This document shows, in pieces, positions 9,477 through 19,350 of a DNA stretch of 64,000 bases. A program made the position numbers and the translations under genes. The notes under the pieces are model-generated. The model searched no databases, was not told where the DNA came from, and worked only from the letters and a program-made list of their open reading frames with translations. The DNA is taken from positions 1-64,000 of the forward strand of contig CACSJR010000018.1 in assembly GCA_902706235.1 (NCBI GenBank). Reading direction: 5' to 3'. The DNA comes from Citrobacter sp. 18056. GTDB lineage: Bacteria > Pseudomonadota > Gammaproteobacteria > Enterobacterales > Enterobacteriaceae. Numbering within the stretch: the stretch's first letter is position 1; every line of letters begins with the position of its first letter.

Positions 9477-10655
9477 TTAACGTGTAATGGAGTACAGCGT
9501 TCCGTCTTTCGCCTGGATCAGCAGTTGCCCATCGGCTACCACAGGATCGGTCAGGAATCCTGAGCTGTCCACTTCTTGCTGAGCAACGAAGCGGCCATCC
9601 TGCGGGTTAATCCAGTGCATGTAACCTTCACTGTCTGCGACGACCAGGCTGCCATTATACAGCACTGGAGACGTCAGCAGACGGTGTAACAGATCGCTCT
9701 GCGTCCACAGCGTCACACCACCATCGGTGCTGAGCGCCAGCAGACGGTCGTCCTGATCGACCAGATAAATACGGTTGCCGTCGACAACAAAATCATTCAC
9801 CGAGCCCAGTTCACGTTTCCACATGATCTGGCCACTGCGCAGATCCAGCGCGGTCAGGTTGCCATTGTACGCGAGCGCGTAAACAACACCATCCACGATG
9901 ACTGGCGTCGTATCCACGTCACTCAGACGATCGATTTCGGTCGGGCCAGTGGCCTGAGAAATACGCTGCTGCCAAATCAACTGGCCCTGCTGCATCAACA
10001 CGGCGTTGACGCGGCCGTTATCGCCACCCACAATCGCTGCGCCAAACGCAGTCGCCGGAGCGGATTCGCCACGCAGAGAAAGCGCTGGCATGTCGAGGTT
10101 AACGGTCCATTTGATTGCGCCGTCGGTCTCGTTCAATGCCTGCAACTGACCGTTGCTGGTGTGGATAAGCACAACGCCGTCGCTCACAACCGGACGGGAC
10201 AGCGCTTCCCCGGCAACGCCGGTTTGCCATGCCACGGTACCATCGCTGGTATTCAGAGCATAAACCTGTGCTTTCTCGGAGCCGACATACACGTGGCCGC
10301 CATTTACCGTCAGGCCGCCAGACAGCAGCGCCGGTAAGTGGGAGAACCAGCCGTCTTTCTCCGCCAGGTTCACAGACCACACTTCTTTCCCGCTTTCCGC
10401 GTGCAGTGCTTTCACGGTGCCTTTACGGTCTGCCGCGTACACTACGCTGTCGGCATACGCCGGGTGCAGGTTAGAGTAGAAATCGCCAATACCGCTACCT
10501 ACGGACTCGCTCCAGGAGGTCGTCGGGGTAAATTGATTTTCAACCGTTGGCAGCGGGGACATTTTCACAACGTCTTCTTCGCTGTTAAACAGTGAACAAC
10601 CGCTCAATAACGTAACAGACAGCAGTCCTGGCAAAAGTAATTTACGCAATTGCAT
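9477..10655 (-). CDS. bamB: Outer membrane assembly lipoprotein BamB
   Basis: Lipoprotein of the BAM complex that assists BamA in folding outer-membrane beta-barrels. 392 aa. The signal peptide ends in a lipobox LSGC with the lipidated cysteine at residue 20; residue +2 is S, which fits outer-membrane sorting. The mature part is a WD/PQQ-type eight-bladed beta-propeller with repeated A.D..G...W segments (VWSVNLAE, VAWQTGV, IKWTVNL, LIWQQRI, IMWKREL, LWTQSDL). It lies 10 bp downstream of yfgM and should share its transcript. Confidence 0.98.
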   Translation of the reverse strand: MQLRKLLLPGLLSVTLLSGCSLFNSEEDVVKMSPLPTVENQFTPTTSWSESVGSGIGDFYSNLHPAYADSVVYAADRKGTVKALHAESGKEVWSVNLAEKDGWFSHLPALLSGGLTVNGGHVYVGSEKAQVYALNTSDGTVAWQTGVAGEALSRPVVSDGVVLIHTSNGQLQALNETDGAIKWTVNLDMPALSLRGESAPATAFGAAIVGGDNGRVNAVLMQQGQLIWQQRISQATGPTEIDRLSDVDTTPVIVDGVVYALAYNGNLTALDLRSGQIMWKRELGSVNDFVVDGNRIYLVDQDDRLLALSTDGGVTLWTQSDLLHRLLTSPVLYNGSLVVADSEGYMHWINPQDGRFVAQQEVDSSGFLTDPVVADGQLLIQAKDGTLYSITR

Positions 10656-10665
10656 CGGGTCCCTC

Positions 10666-11286
10666 TCAGATGGACAAATTATTCATTTTCATGCGCATCA
10701 TTTCGCTGAGCGCCGGTGAAGCATCACTTTTTACGCCAGCTTCCCAGGCGGCACGAGCCCCCTGCTTATCGCCTTTGCTTAACAGGATTTCACCGCGTAA
10801 ATCCGCGACGATTGCTGTCCAGCCTTCCCCTTTAATACCTTCAAGGGCTTTCAGTGCTGCATCAGGCTGTTTCATTTGCAACTGGACGCGTGCCAGACGC
10901 ATATTGATAACCGATTTCAGGTTATCGTCAGGCGCGGCTGCCAGTCCCAGTTGCAGTTGTTTTTCTGCTTTATCCAGCTGGTTCGCATCAACAAATTGCT
11001 GCGCCAGTTCCAGTGCGGCAAACGCACCGTAAGCATTTTTTTGATTCGCTGCGATATTTTCCACCGCGGCGTAGGTGTCAGGTTTGCCCGCTTTCAGGGT
11101 GCTCACGGCGCTTGCATAGGCCTGTGAGGTCTCGCGGGAATTGTTTTCCTGATGCGAAGACCAATAACGCCAGCCAACCAGCGCTCCAATCCCCAGTACA
11201 ACACCCACTGCCAGCGCTTTGCCGTTCTCAGCAAAGAAAGTTTTAAGTGCGTCGACCTGTTCGTTATCGTTACTGTAGACTTCCAC
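10666..11286 (-). CDS. yfgM: Periplasmic chaperone/Sec ancillary protein YfgM
   Basis: Inner-membrane protein, 206 aa as in E. coli, with the N-terminus in the cytosol, one membrane segment (about 20-42, ALAVGVVLGIGALVGWRYW) and a periplasmic TPR-like domain. Known of the E. coli protein: associates with SecYEG and PpiD and affects RcsB stability. The start is a GTG at 11286, chosen by alignment with the E. coli N-terminus (VEVYSNDNEQVDA) and an AGGAG site upstream; the ATG-initiated reading from 11319 would overlap the end of hisS. Between hisS and bamB in a tight operon. Confidence 0.95.
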   Translation of the reverse strand: MEVYSNDNEQVDALKTFFAENGKALAVGVVLGIGALVGWRYWSSHQENNSRETSQAYASAVSTLKAGKPDTYAAVENIAANQKNAYGAFAALELAQQFVDANQLDKAEKQLQLGLAAAPDDNLKSVINMRLARVQLQMKQPDAALKALEGIKGEGWTAIVADLRGEILLSKGDKQGARAAWEAGVKSDASPALSEMMRMKMNNLSI

Positions 11287-11319
11287 GCAGTTCTTCTCCT
11301 GAATAATAGTCCTGGGCAA

Positions 11320-12594
11320 TTAGCCCAGCAGTGTGCGCAAATGCGCGGCAACGCTGTCCTGCGTTACAGTCGTCTGCTCACCTGAGCGCAAATCTTTTAC
11401 CACCACATTGCGTTCAGTGACTTCAGATTCCCCCAGTACCAGTGCGACGCGAGCGCCCCACTTATCGGCACGAGCAAACTGCTTCTTGAAGTTACCGCCA
11501 CCGTGGTTGGTCATCAGTTTAATGGCCGGCAGTTCATCACGCAGCGCTTCAGCCAGACGCAATGCGGCGGTCTGAGTACCGGCGCCAGAGGCTACCAGGT
11601 ATATATCGACAACGGGATCGGCTTTAAATTCCGGATTGACTGCCTGAACCAGTAAAACTAAACGCTCGAGACCCATCGCGAAGCCAACGGACGGCGTAGC
11701 GCGACCACCGAGCTGCTCGACTAAACCGTCGTAACGACCACCCGCGCAGACGGTGCCCTGAGAGCCCAGGCTGCTGGTAACCCATTCGAAAACGGTGCGG
11801 TTGTAGTAGTCGAGACCGCGAACCAGGCGCTGGTTTACGGTGTAGGCAATGCCCGCATCGTCCAGAAGCGCACAAAGACCGGCAAAGTGTTCGCGAGATT
11901 CTTCGTCGAGATAATCACCCAGTGCAGGCGCGTTATCGAGCAGCGCCTGAACGTCAGGATTCTTGGAATCCAGCACGCGCAGTGGGTTAGTGTACATGCG
12001 ACGTTTGCAGTCTTCGTCGAGCTTATCTTTGAATTGCTCCAGATAGGCGACCAGCGCTTCGCGGTAATTCGCGCGCGCTTCCAACGAGCCGATAGAGTTC
12101 AGCTCAAGACGAACGTGTTCAGAAATGCCCAGCGCACGCCACCAGCGCGCGGTAAGGAGAATCAGCTCGGCGTCAATGTCCGGGCCCTGCAGGCCAAAGA
12201 CTTCGCAACCCAGCTGATGGAACTGACGATAGCGCCCTTTCTGCGGACGCTCATGGCGGAACATCGGGCCGATGTACCACAGACGCTGTTCCTGATTGTA
12301 CAGAAGACCATGCTCGATGCCGGCGCGTACGCAGCCCGCAGTCCCTTCCGGACGCAGCGTCAGGCTATCGCCGTTGCGGTCCTCAAAGGTATACATTTCT
12401 TTTTCAACGACGTCGGTCACTTCGCCGATCGCGCGTTTGAATAACGGGGTCTGCTCTACAATCGGCAAACGGATTTCGCTGTAACCGTAGCTGCCGAGCA
12501 CCTGTTTCAGAGTGCCTTCAATGCGCTGCCAGAGAGCGGTTTCGCCCGGCAGGTAATCGTTCATGCCGCGAATGGCTTGAATGTTTTTTGCCAC
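11320..12594 (-). CDS. hisS: Histidyl-tRNA synthetase
   Basis: Class II aminoacyl-tRNA synthetase charging tRNA-His; cytosolic homodimer. 424 aa. Motif 2 region with [11 protein letters not shown], the histidine-specific segments [15 protein letters not shown] and CAGGRYDGL, motif 3 GFAMGLERL, and a C-terminal anticodon-binding domain. The start is a GTG at 12594 ([16 protein letters not shown]) matching the E. coli protein; an upstream ATG at 12654 would add 20 residues from the intercistronic hairpin region and is rejected. Downstream of ispG in the same direction. Confidence 0.98.
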   Translation of the reverse strand: MAKNIQAIRGMNDYLPGETALWQRIEGTLKQVLGSYGYSEIRLPIVEQTPLFKRAIGEVTDVVEKEMYTFEDRNGDSLTLRPEGTAGCVRAGIEHGLLYNQEQRLWYIGPMFRHERPQKGRYRQFHQLGCEVFGLQGPDIDAELILLTARWWRALGISEHVRLELNSIGSLEARANYREALVAYLEQFKDKLDEDCKRRMYTNPLRVLDSKNPDVQALLDNAPALGDYLDEESREHFAGLCALLDDAGIAYTVNQRLVRGLDYYNRTVFEWVTSSLGSQGTVCAGGRYDGLVEQLGGRATPSVGFAMGLERLVLLVQAVNPEFKADPVVDIYLVASGAGTQTAALRLAEALRDELPAIKLMTNHGGGNFKKQFARADKWGARVALVLGESEVTERNVVVKDLRSGEQTTVTQDSVAAHLRTLLG

Positions 12595-12620
12595 GTTTTT
12601 TCTCTTTATAGATACAAAAA

Positions 12621-12681
12621 TGAACCCTGACGCCCGGAGCGCCTGCGGGTTCAATCATACACGGGAAGCGTGCTGCTTCCC
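12621..12681 (-). other. Two hairpins between ispG and hisS
   Basis: TGAACCC (12621-12627) pairs with GGGTTCA (12647-12653), and GGGAAGC (12663-12669) pairs with GCTTCCC (12675-12681). Neither has a clear U tract, so they are more likely mRNA-stabilising or attenuating structures than full terminators. Confidence 0.5.
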
Positions 12682-12687
12682 AATACG

Positions 12688-13809
12688 TTATTTTGCTTCG
12701 ACTTGCTGCACGTCGATACGACGCGCTTCGTCGAGAATGCTGGCCTTGGCGCGAATACGCGCTTCGAGCTGGCTAATCATATCGTCGTTGTCGAGACGGT
12801 CTTTACGCACGCCGTCTTCGTACAGGCCGCTTTTCTTATTCCCGCCGGTGACACCGAGAGTAGACACCAGCGCTTCACCCGGACCGTTCACCACGCAGCC
12901 GATGATCGAAACGTCCATCGGGGTAATGATGTCTTCCAGGCGCTGTTCCAGCGCATTCACGGTGCCGATCACATCAAATTCCTGACGCGAACAGGTCGGG
13001 CAGGCAATGAAGTTGATCCCGCGAGCGCGGATGCGCAGCGATTTAAGAATATCGAAACCGACTTTGATCTCTTCAAGCGGATCCGCCGCCAACGAAATAC
13101 GCAGCGTGTCGCCGATCCCTTCAGAGAGCAGCAACCCAAGGCCAACGGCCGATTTAACCGCACCGGCACGTGCGCCGCCTGCTTCGGTGATCCCGAGGTG
13201 CAGAGGCTGATCGATTTGCTTCGCCAGCAGACGATAAGACTCTACGGCGAGGAATACATCGGAGGCTTTTACGCTGACTTTGAACTGATCGAAGTTCAGA
13301 CGATCGAGGTGATCGACGTGACGCATGGCGGATTCAAGCAGCGCCTGCGGCGTCGGCTCGCCGTATTTTTCCTGCAGATCTTTTTCCAGAGATCCGGCGT
13401 TGACGCCGATGCGGATAGGAATGTTTTTATCGCGTGCGCAGTCAACAACCATGCGAATACGCTCTTCGCTGCCGATATTGCCGGGATTGATACGCAGACA
13501 GTCGACACCGTATTCGGCTACTTTCAGCGCGATTCGGTAATCAAAGTGAATATCGGCCACCAGCGGCACATTGACCTGCTGCTTGATAAGCTTGAATGCT
13601 TCGGCCGCATCCATGGTCGGCACCGACACGCGGACGATGTCCGCGCCGACGCGCTCAAGGGCTTTAATCTGGTTGACCGTGGCTTCCACATCGGTGGTGC
13701 GCGTGTTGGTCATGGACTGTACGGCGATGGGAGCACCATCGCCAACAGGCACGTTCCCAACGTAAATACGTGTTGATTTTCTACGTTGAATTGGAGCCTG
13801 GTTATGCAT
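12688..13809 (-). CDS. ispG: Hydroxymethylbutenyl diphosphate synthase
   Basis: Flavodoxin-dependent [4Fe-4S] enzyme of the MEP isoprenoid pathway, converting MEcPP to HMBPP. 373 aa, nearly identical over its length to E. coli IspG. The N-terminal TIM-barrel ends near 260. The C-terminal Fe-S domain has cluster ligands in [11 protein letters not shown] (two cysteines) and [12 protein letters not shown] (third cysteine, with E in GPGE as the further ligand known for the family). It needs the isc products encoded elsewhere in this window. 26 bp downstream of rodZ. Confidence 0.98.
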   Translation of the reverse strand: MHNQAPIQRRKSTRIYVGNVPVGDGAPIAVQSMTNTRTTDVEATVNQIKALERVGADIVRVSVPTMDAAEAFKLIKQQVNVPLVADIHFDYRIALKVAEYGVDCLRINPGNIGSEERIRMVVDCARDKNIPIRIGVNAGSLEKDLQEKYGEPTPQALLESAMRHVDHLDRLNFDQFKVSVKASDVFLAVESYRLLAKQIDQPLHLGITEAGGARAGAVKSAVGLGLLLSEGIGDTLRISLAADPLEEIKVGFDILKSLRIRARGINFIACPTCSRQEFDVIGTVNALEQRLEDIITPMDVSIIGCVVNGPGEALVSTLGVTGGNKKSGLYEDGVRKDRLDNDDMISQLEARIRAKASILDEARRIDVQQVEAK

Positions 13810-13835
13810 GAAAAATCTCCCGCGTGGCGCGTCTG

Positions 13836-14855
13836 TTACTGAGCCTGAGCCGGTGATTGTTCAGCATTCAGGGTCAGACGTGCAACCTGGTTTGTTCTGA
13901 TAAAGCGGCTCAGATCGACAGGTTTACCCTGGAACTGAATTTGTACTGCCGCCGGAGCGCCGATTTTAAGCTTATACGGTGCCTGGCCTTCTAAATTGAG
14001 CGTACCGTCTTTGCGCTGTAATCCGCTGAACAGTTTTTTACCGGTAGAGTCGGTCACTTCCAGCCAGCAGTCGGCGTTGAAGTTCATCACCAGCGCATTC
14101 GGGCTCGCCGTTGGCGTAACCGCAGCCTGATCGGTTGGCAGTGGTGCAGCCGGCGTTGCAGGGTTGGCGGCCGTCGCGGTGTTATCCACGTTTGCCTGAG
14201 ATGGCGAAACCACGGCGTTGTTCTGTGCGTCAGGCGCTGTTTGCGCTGGCGTGGTCTGTGCCGTTGCGGCTGGCGCATTGGCATCAGCGGCAGGAGCGGG
14301 TTGCGAATTGTTTGCCGTTGCGTCAGGGGCCTGACTCTGTGCACCGCTGGTATCCAGCGGGACATTCTGACTGTTGCTGCTGTCGTTAGCGTTCAGTTCA
14401 GCGCTGGACTGATCCGCCATCGTCGAAATCTCTTCCTGCTGCGCTTTGTGGTTTTGCCACCACCAGGCACCGGTCAGGCCGATAACAACAAACAGAACCA
14501 GCCAGGTGAAGCTCATCAGCCAACCGTCGCGTTTCTTACGACGTTTGCCTAAAGACATGTTCTGCATTGGGGCCATTTTCGCGACGCGAACAGGCACCTC
14601 TTTTGCCAGAATGGGCAAAAGCTCTTCTTCAGGAATGTGAACAAGACGGGCATAGGAACGGATGTAGCCACGCAGGAATGTTGAAGCGAGTGAGGCTGGC
14701 GCCTTGTCGTCTTCAATATCGCGAACCGTGGAAACCTTCAGGCATAAGCGTTCAGCGACGGCTTGCTGGCTGAGTCCGAGTTGTTCACGGGCGTTACGCA
14801 GGCGCGTCCCCGTGCTTTGTGCTGCTTGTGGGTCTTGAGTGGCTTCAGTATTCAT
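13836..14855 (-). CDS. rodZ: Cytoskeletal protein RodZ
   Basis: Bitopic membrane protein that links MreB filaments to the rod cell-wall synthesis complex. 339 aa. The cytosolic N-terminus has a Cro/XRE-like helix-turn-helix (about 19-85, [19 protein letters not shown]) that in this family binds MreB rather than DNA. A basic stretch GKRRKKRD (103-110) precedes the membrane segment (about 112-134). A long A/Q/N/T/P-rich linker (140-250) leads to a periplasmic beta domain (about 255-335). Upstream of ispG, as in E. coli. Confidence 0.97.
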   Translation of the reverse strand: MNTEATQDPQAAQSTGTRLRNAREQLGLSQQAVAERLCLKVSTVRDIEDDKAPASLASTFLRGYIRSYARLVHIPEEELLPILAKEVPVRVAKMAPMQNMSLGKRRKKRDGWLMSFTWLVLFVVIGLTGAWWWQNHKAQQEEISTMADQSSAELNANDSSNSQNVPLDTSGAQSQAPDATANNSQPAPAADANAPAATAQTTPAQTAPDAQNNAVVSPSQANVDNTATAANPATPAAPLPTDQAAVTPTASPNALVMNFNADCWLEVTDSTGKKLFSGLQRKDGTLNLEGQAPYKLKIGAPAAVQIQFQGKPVDLSRFIRTNQVARLTLNAEQSPAQAQ

Positions 14856-14952
14856 TCGCTACAGCTGCTGCTACGTAAATTTAAGGTTCTGGTGGCGGAA
14901 AACACCGCACCGCGAAACATCTCATGCCCGTCATCCGACAGACAGTATTAAC

Positions 14953-14987
14953 ACGTTAGGCTAACCTTTTAAACGTAAGGCTAACCT
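14953..14987. promoter_or_regulatory. Tandem direct repeat upstream of rodZ
   Basis: A 15-base word, ACGT(T/A)AGGCTAACCT, occurs at 14953-14967 and 14973-14987, exactly 20 bp apart (two helical turns), in the 264-bp gap between rlmN and rodZ. The phasing fits two protein-binding sites on one face of the helix. The binding protein is unknown. Confidence 0.5.
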
Positions 14988-15083
14988 GTTGTTGCCCCGC
15001 TACATACTGCCTCAAACCAGGCAGAAACGCACCGTAATTATTAACCGGATCAGTGCGTTTCGTTTATTCCTTAAACATTTTAG

Positions 15084-15111
15084 ACTCCGCGCAGAAAAAT
15101 GTGCGCGGAGT
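15084..15111 (-). terminator. Hairpin after rlmN
   Basis: A 10-bp perfect stem ACTCCGCGCA/TGCGCGGAGT with an eight-base loop sits 8 bp beyond the rlmN stop. The U tract is poor, so it may serve as a 3'-end stabiliser or an imperfect terminator. Confidence 0.55.
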
Positions 15112-15119
15112 ACAGTCTA

Positions 15120-16286
15120 TCAGACTGCTTTCACCGCAATCGGTTCACCCTGCATGCGTTTGCGCATGGTACGTTTGGTACGGTCGATAACATCACCGGC
15201 CAGCTGTCCGCAGGCGGCATCAATGTCATCTCCGCGAGTTTTACGCACGATGGTCGTGAAACCGTAGCCCATCAGAACTTTTGAGAAACGATCAATTCGG
15301 CTATTAGAGCTGCGGCCATACGGCGCCCCCGGGAACGGGTTCCATGGAATCAGGTTAATCTTACATGGGGTATCTTTCAGCAGTTCCGCCAGCTGATGCG
15401 CGTGATCCGTTTCGTCGTTGACGTGGTCGAGCATCACATACTCAATGGTCACACGGCCCTGGTTCGCGTTGGATTTTTCCAGATAGCGGCGCACGGCACC
15501 AAGGAACGTTTCGATATTGTACTTCTTGTTAATCGGTACAATTTCGTCACGAATTTCATCGTTTGGTGCGTGCAGGGAGATAGCCAACGCAACGTCAATC
15601 ATGTCGCCAAGCTTCTCAAGCGCAGGCACCACGCCAGACGTGGAGAGCGTAACGCGGCGTTTGGACAGGCCGAAACCGAAGTCATCGAGCATGATTTCCA
15701 TCGCCGGAACGACGTTATTCAGATTGAGCAGTGGCTCACCCATGCCCATCATCACCACGTTGGTAATTGGACGCACGCCGGTCTTTTTCTGCGCGCCGAT
15801 AATTTTCGCAGCACGCCAGACCTGACCAATAATTTCGGACACGCGCAGGTTACGGTTAAAGCCCTGCTGCGCGGTAGAACAGAATTTACATTCCAGCGCA
15901 CACCCAACCTGAGAAGAAACGCACAGCGTGGCGCGGTCATCTTCCGGGATATACACCGTTTCAACGCGCTGATCGCCCACGGCGATAGCCCATTTGATCG
16001 TACCGTCTGAGGAACGCTGCTCTTCCACCACTTCCGGGGCGCGAATTTCAGCGACGTCTTTCAGCTTATTACGCAGGACTTTATTGATGTCGGTCATCTC
16101 ATCAAAGTCATCGCAGCAATAGTGATACAACCACTTCATCACCTGATCGGCGCGGAAAGGTTTTTCACCTAAATTATTGAAAAACTCACGCATCTGCTGA
16201 CGGTTTAAATCCAGCAGGTTGATTTTGGCATCTTGATTGGGAACCGTCAGTGAGACGTTTTCAGGTGTGACAATTTGTTCAGACAT
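15120..16286 (-). CDS. rlmN: rRNA/tRNA adenine-C2 methyltransferase RlmN
   Basis: Radical-SAM enzyme methylating A2503 of 23S rRNA and A37 of several tRNAs, which supports translational accuracy. 388 aa, four residues longer than E. coli at a variable point near residue 12. The radical-SAM cluster motif CALECKFC lies near 129-136. The mechanistic cysteines of the family are visible as the C in SSQVGC and in [10 protein letters not shown] near 359. The [13 protein letters not shown] segment is the SAM-binding motif. A divergent stretch (QKKTGVRP) lies near 175. Located between ndk and rodZ as in E. coli. Confidence 0.98.
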   Translation of the reverse strand: MSEQIVTPENVSLTVPNQDAKINLLDLNRQQMREFFNNLGEKPFRADQVMKWLYHYCCDDFDEMTDINKVLRNKLKDVAEIRAPEVVEEQRSSDGTIKWAIAVGDQRVETVYIPEDDRATLCVSSQVGCALECKFCSTAQQGFNRNLRVSEIIGQVWRAAKIIGAQKKTGVRPITNVVMMGMGEPLLNLNNVVPAMEIMLDDFGFGLSKRRVTLSTSGVVPALEKLGDMIDVALAISLHAPNDEIRDEIVPINKKYNIETFLGAVRRYLEKSNANQGRVTIEYVMLDHVNDETDHAHQLAELLKDTPCKINLIPWNPFPGAPYGRSSNSRIDRFSKVLMGYGFTTIVRKTRGDDIDAACGQLAGDVIDRTKRTMRKRMQGEPIAVKAV

Positions 16287-16333
16287 AGTGTATTCCGGCC
16301 TCGTTATTACACGTTATGGCCCCTGGAGGGTTG

Positions 16334-16378
16334 AAAAAGAAACGCCCCGGCGAGCAATCTGCTCTTCCGGGGGCGTTG
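16334..16378 (-). terminator. ndk terminator
   Basis: Long hairpin with outer arms AACGCCCC (16341-16348) and GGGGCGTT (16370-16377) and an inner GAGCA/TGCTC stem. On the minus strand it is followed by TTTCTTTTTC. Intrinsic terminator 58 bp past the ndk stop, separating ndk from rlmN. Confidence 0.85.
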
Positions 16379-16435
16379 CATTGTACAAATTTTGGCGCAC
16401 GGATGCCACGTTTGCACGCGGCATTTACGAAATTA

Positions 16436-16867
16436 TTAACGCGTACGGGAACAGACTTCGCCTTCTGCGAAGAAGTACGCGATTTCACGCTGTGCGGACT
16501 CAACGGAATCAGAACCGTGGGTGCCGTTTTCGGTGAAGCTGTCAGCGTAGTCTGCGCGCAGGGTGCCGGCCAGTGCGTTTGCCGGGTTGGTTGCACCCAT
16601 CAGGTCACGGTGACGCTGTACTGCGTTTTCGCTTTCCAGCACGGAAACCACGATTGGACCGGAGGTCATGAACTCAACCAGGCCGTCGAAGAAAGGTTTA
16701 CCGTCGTGTTCTGCGTAGAAGCCACGAGCCTGCTCAACGGTCAGGTGCAGCATTTTGGTACCGACAATTTTGAACCCTGCAGCTTCAAAGCGCGCAAAGA
16801 TGTTGCCAATAACGTTTTTTGCCACCGCGTTAGGCTTGATGATGGAAAAAGTACGTTCAATAGCCAT
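16436..16867 (-). CDS. ndk: Nucleoside diphosphate kinase
   Basis: Transfers the gamma phosphate between nucleoside tri- and diphosphates through a phosphohistidine, balancing NTP and dNTP pools. 143 aa, exact family length. The active-site histidine is H117 in ENGTHGSD, with the nucleotide-binding K11 and R104. The start [12 protein letters not shown] at 16867 has an AGAGGTT site; a far longer in-frame reading from 17215 crosses the promoter and overlaps pbpC and is rejected. Confidence 0.99.
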   Translation of the reverse strand: MAIERTFSIIKPNAVAKNVIGNIFARFEAAGFKIVGTKMLHLTVEQARGFYAEHDGKPFFDGLVEFMTSGPIVVSVLESENAVQRHRDLMGATNPANALAGTLRADYADSFTENGTHGSDSVESAQREIAYFFAEGEVCSRTR

Positions 16868-16922
16868 GATAACCTCTGTTTTCTGTTCTGTTGTTGTGCA
16901 TTCGGGCGAATACCTGGCGCGC

Positions 16923-16928
16923 ATTATA
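16923..16928 (-). promoter_or_regulatory. ndk promoter -10
   Basis: A perfect TATAAT on the minus strand 55 bp upstream of the ndk start. The -35 at 16 or 17 bp spacing is weak (TATGCA/ATGCAG). The gap 16868-17024 otherwise shows no obvious terminator for pbpC. Confidence 0.55.
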
Positions 16929-17024
16929 GTGAGCAAAAATGCCCCTGCATATGGCTGAAGGTAACATTTTGTTAAAATAAGACGAATGTTAGCAACACGC
17001 ACCCGTAACCCACTGAAAGTGCAT

Positions 17025-19349
17025 TTATTGCAGGGTAAAGGTTGCGGCCGCAACCTGTCCAGCCTCATCCATGACCACCAGCTGGTATTCACCGGTTTTA
17101 TCCAGAGACAGCGTAATATTCGATCCCGTGTTATCCGTGGGCTCTCCGTTGATAAACCACCAGCGCCGCCCTTCCCCGCCGTTGGTCTGCAACGCGACTG
17201 CCGCCTGCGTTTCACCCGGCAGACGTTTGATGATAGCCCCGTCGCGCACGCCCGATAACGTCAACGGAATCAAATCCTGCTGATGCAGCGGCGGACAGCT
17301 TTTCGATGCGGCGGGCAAACGTGCCGCTCGCCGTTCGCTCGCCGGCAACCATGGCTCCAGCGGTAACGGCCAGACGTCCAGCGTCGTCTCATGTGCATCA
17401 GAGCAATCCGCAGCCACCCGCAGCCCCTGGGCATTCAGCCACACCGGGAAGCGAATCCCGCGCAGGCCGTCCTGGCCTGGGAGCAGCAGCGTCGGCGGCT
17501 GGCTGTTATCCAGCAGCCAGGTCGACAGCCGACGGCGGCAGTTGCTGTCACCCGCCACCAGCGCCTGCCCGCCTGGCCAGCAGATGTTGCCCGCGCTAAC
17601 GGAGTCTGGGCGCGGGTCAACAGGCAGACCCTTTTTGGCCGACGAGGTGCGGGCTAAAAGCATATTACTGACCTGATTTAACAGCGGAATAGCGCTGATA
17701 AAACCAAACTGACCGACCACCGGCGTGCCGTCCGGACGCCCGGTCCAGATGCCAATCACATACCTCGCGTTAATCCCGACAGCCCAGGCATCGCGATAGC
17801 CATAGCTGGTGCCCGTTTTCCACGCCAGCGGGACCACCGCAGGCAGTGAGCCGTTCGGCAACGGCTGATCCTCACCCGCCAGAATGCGACGAATAATCCA
17901 CGCCGAACCCGGAGACAACAGCGGGCGCTCGATCAGTGGATCACCGGGCAGCATGCGCAATCGTCCGGCTTGCCCGTGGCGAGCAAACGCGCTGTAAGCG
18001 GCAGTGATGTCCGCCAGCCGCGCCCCGGCCCCACCGAGGATCATCGATAAATTCGGCTCTGCGCCGCCGGGCAAAATGAGCGGTAATCCGGCATTGCGCA
18101 GACGTGCGGCGAACTGTTTCGGCCCGTAGGCTTCCAGCACCTGCACCGCCGGGAGATTCAGTGAACGCACCAGCGCATCGCTCATGCTAACCGGGCCGTG
18201 GAAACCGCTGTCAAAATTTCCCGGTCGATAATCACTGAAACGCCGTGGAACGTCCTGTAACAAAGAAGCTGGATGAATAAGCCCGTTGTCCATTGCCAGA
18301 CCATAGATGAACGGTTTCAGCACCGATCCCGGCGATCGCACCGCACTGACCATATCCACATGACCAAAACGGCTGTCATCGCTGATGTCCACCGATCCCA
18401 CCCAGCCGCGCACTTTCATGTTAGTGTGATCGACCACGATCATCGCTAGCGAACTGCGCGGCGGCAGACGCGACTTCCAGTTCAGCGCTAGCTCTTCCAA
18501 CTGACGCTGGAGAGAAACGTCCAGCGTAGTGACGACTTTTTCACTGTGGCTTTTTGCCAGCATCCGGCGGGAAAACAGCGGCGCCAGCTGAGGCATCTGC
18601 CGTGGGAACAACCAGACGGGTTCTTGTCGAGCTTCTTTGACCACCTGTGGCGACCATACCCCCTGCGTCAGCATGCGTTCGAGTACCTTATCGCGTGCAG
18701 CCTGAGCCCGTTCCGGCCAGCGATCGGGCCGCAAACGGCTGGGCGCCTGCGGCAGCACCGCCAGCAGTGCGGCTTCGGAGTAGCTGAGCTGTTGTGGCGG
18801 TTTACCCAGATAAGCCCAGCTCGCCGCGCCAATCCCCTGCAACGTGCCGCCAAACGGCGCGCGGTTGAGATACAGCGTCAGGATCTGACGTTTATCGAGA
18901 TGCCACTCCAGCTGGAAAGCGCGCCACAGCTGACGAATTTTTCCCCCGAAGGTACGAGGATGCGGATCGAGCAGACGAGCCACCTGCATCGTGAGCGTGC
19001 TGCCGCCGGAAATCACCCGTCCGGCGCGCAGATCCTGCCACGCCGCACGCAGCACCGACAGCGGATTCACCCCCGGATGATCCCAAAACCAGCGATCTTC
19101 GTACTGGATCAGAGCCTGCAAATAGCGCGGAGAAACCTCTTCAATGGTGACCGGATAGCGCCAGATCCCCTCGGCATCGGCAAAGCGCCACAGCGGCGTG
19201 CCATCCTCCGCCACAACGACGCGTGCGGGAGTGACCTCATTGAGTGGGAGTGGCCAGAGATGGTCGGCCACACAGGCCGCCAGTCCGCTAAAAAGGAAAA
19301 AACCCGCCAGCCAAAGCCAGCGGGATTTTTTGAGCCGAGAGAATGTCAT
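17025..19349 (-). CDS. pbpC: Penicillin-binding protein 1C
   Basis: Bifunctional peptidoglycan synthase of the class A PBP family, 774 aa (E. coli about 770). Signal anchor at residues 10-30. The GT51 glycosyltransferase domain has catalytic E84 in [18 protein letters not shown] and the [10 protein letters not shown] segment. The transpeptidase domain has the SxxK serine in SPGSVLKPF near 310, SLN and KTGTS. The C-terminal BiPBP_C domain (about 690-774) is typical of PbpC. It starts one base after the yfhM stop, so the two are cotranscribed. Known of the pair: many bacteria couple PbpC with an alpha-2-macroglobulin. Confidence 0.98.
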   Translation of the reverse strand: MTFSRLKKSRWLWLAGFFLFSGLAACVADHLWPLPLNEVTPARVVVAEDGTPLWRFADAEGIWRYPVTIEEVSPRYLQALIQYEDRWFWDHPGVNPLSVLRAAWQDLRAGRVISGGSTLTMQVARLLDPHPRTFGGKIRQLWRAFQLEWHLDKRQILTLYLNRAPFGGTLQGIGAASWAYLGKPPQQLSYSEAALLAVLPQAPSRLRPDRWPERAQAARDKVLERMLTQGVWSPQVVKEARQEPVWLFPRQMPQLAPLFSRRMLAKSHSEKVVTTLDVSLQRQLEELALNWKSRLPPRSSLAMIVVDHTNMKVRGWVGSVDISDDSRFGHVDMVSAVRSPGSVLKPFIYGLAMDNGLIHPASLLQDVPRRFSDYRPGNFDSGFHGPVSMSDALVRSLNLPAVQVLEAYGPKQFAARLRNAGLPLILPGGAEPNLSMILGGAGARLADITAAYSAFARHGQAGRLRMLPGDPLIERPLLSPGSAWIIRRILAGEDQPLPNGSLPAVVPLAWKTGTSYGYRDAWAVGINARYVIGIWTGRPDGTPVVGQFGFISAIPLLNQVSNMLLARTSSAKKGLPVDPRPDSVSAGNICWPGGQALVAGDSNCRRRLSTWLLDNSQPPTLLLPGQDGLRGIRFPVWLNAQGLRVAADCSDAHETTLDVWPLPLEPWLPASERRAARLPAASKSCPPLHQQDLIPLTLSGVRDGAIIKRLPGETQAAVALQTNGGEGRRWWFINGEPTDNTGSNITLSLDKTGEYQLVVMDEAGQVAAATFTLQ

Positions 19350-19350
19350 C

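Noticed and set aside
12670..13776. 368-codon open frame on the plus strand opposite ispG
   Set aside because: Shadow of ispG: no ribosome binding site, no family resemblance, and ispG is unmistakable on the other strand.
16868..17215. N-terminal extension of ndk in frame
   Set aside because: It crosses a TATAAT promoter and pbpC; the 143-residue NDK start has a good ribosome binding site.
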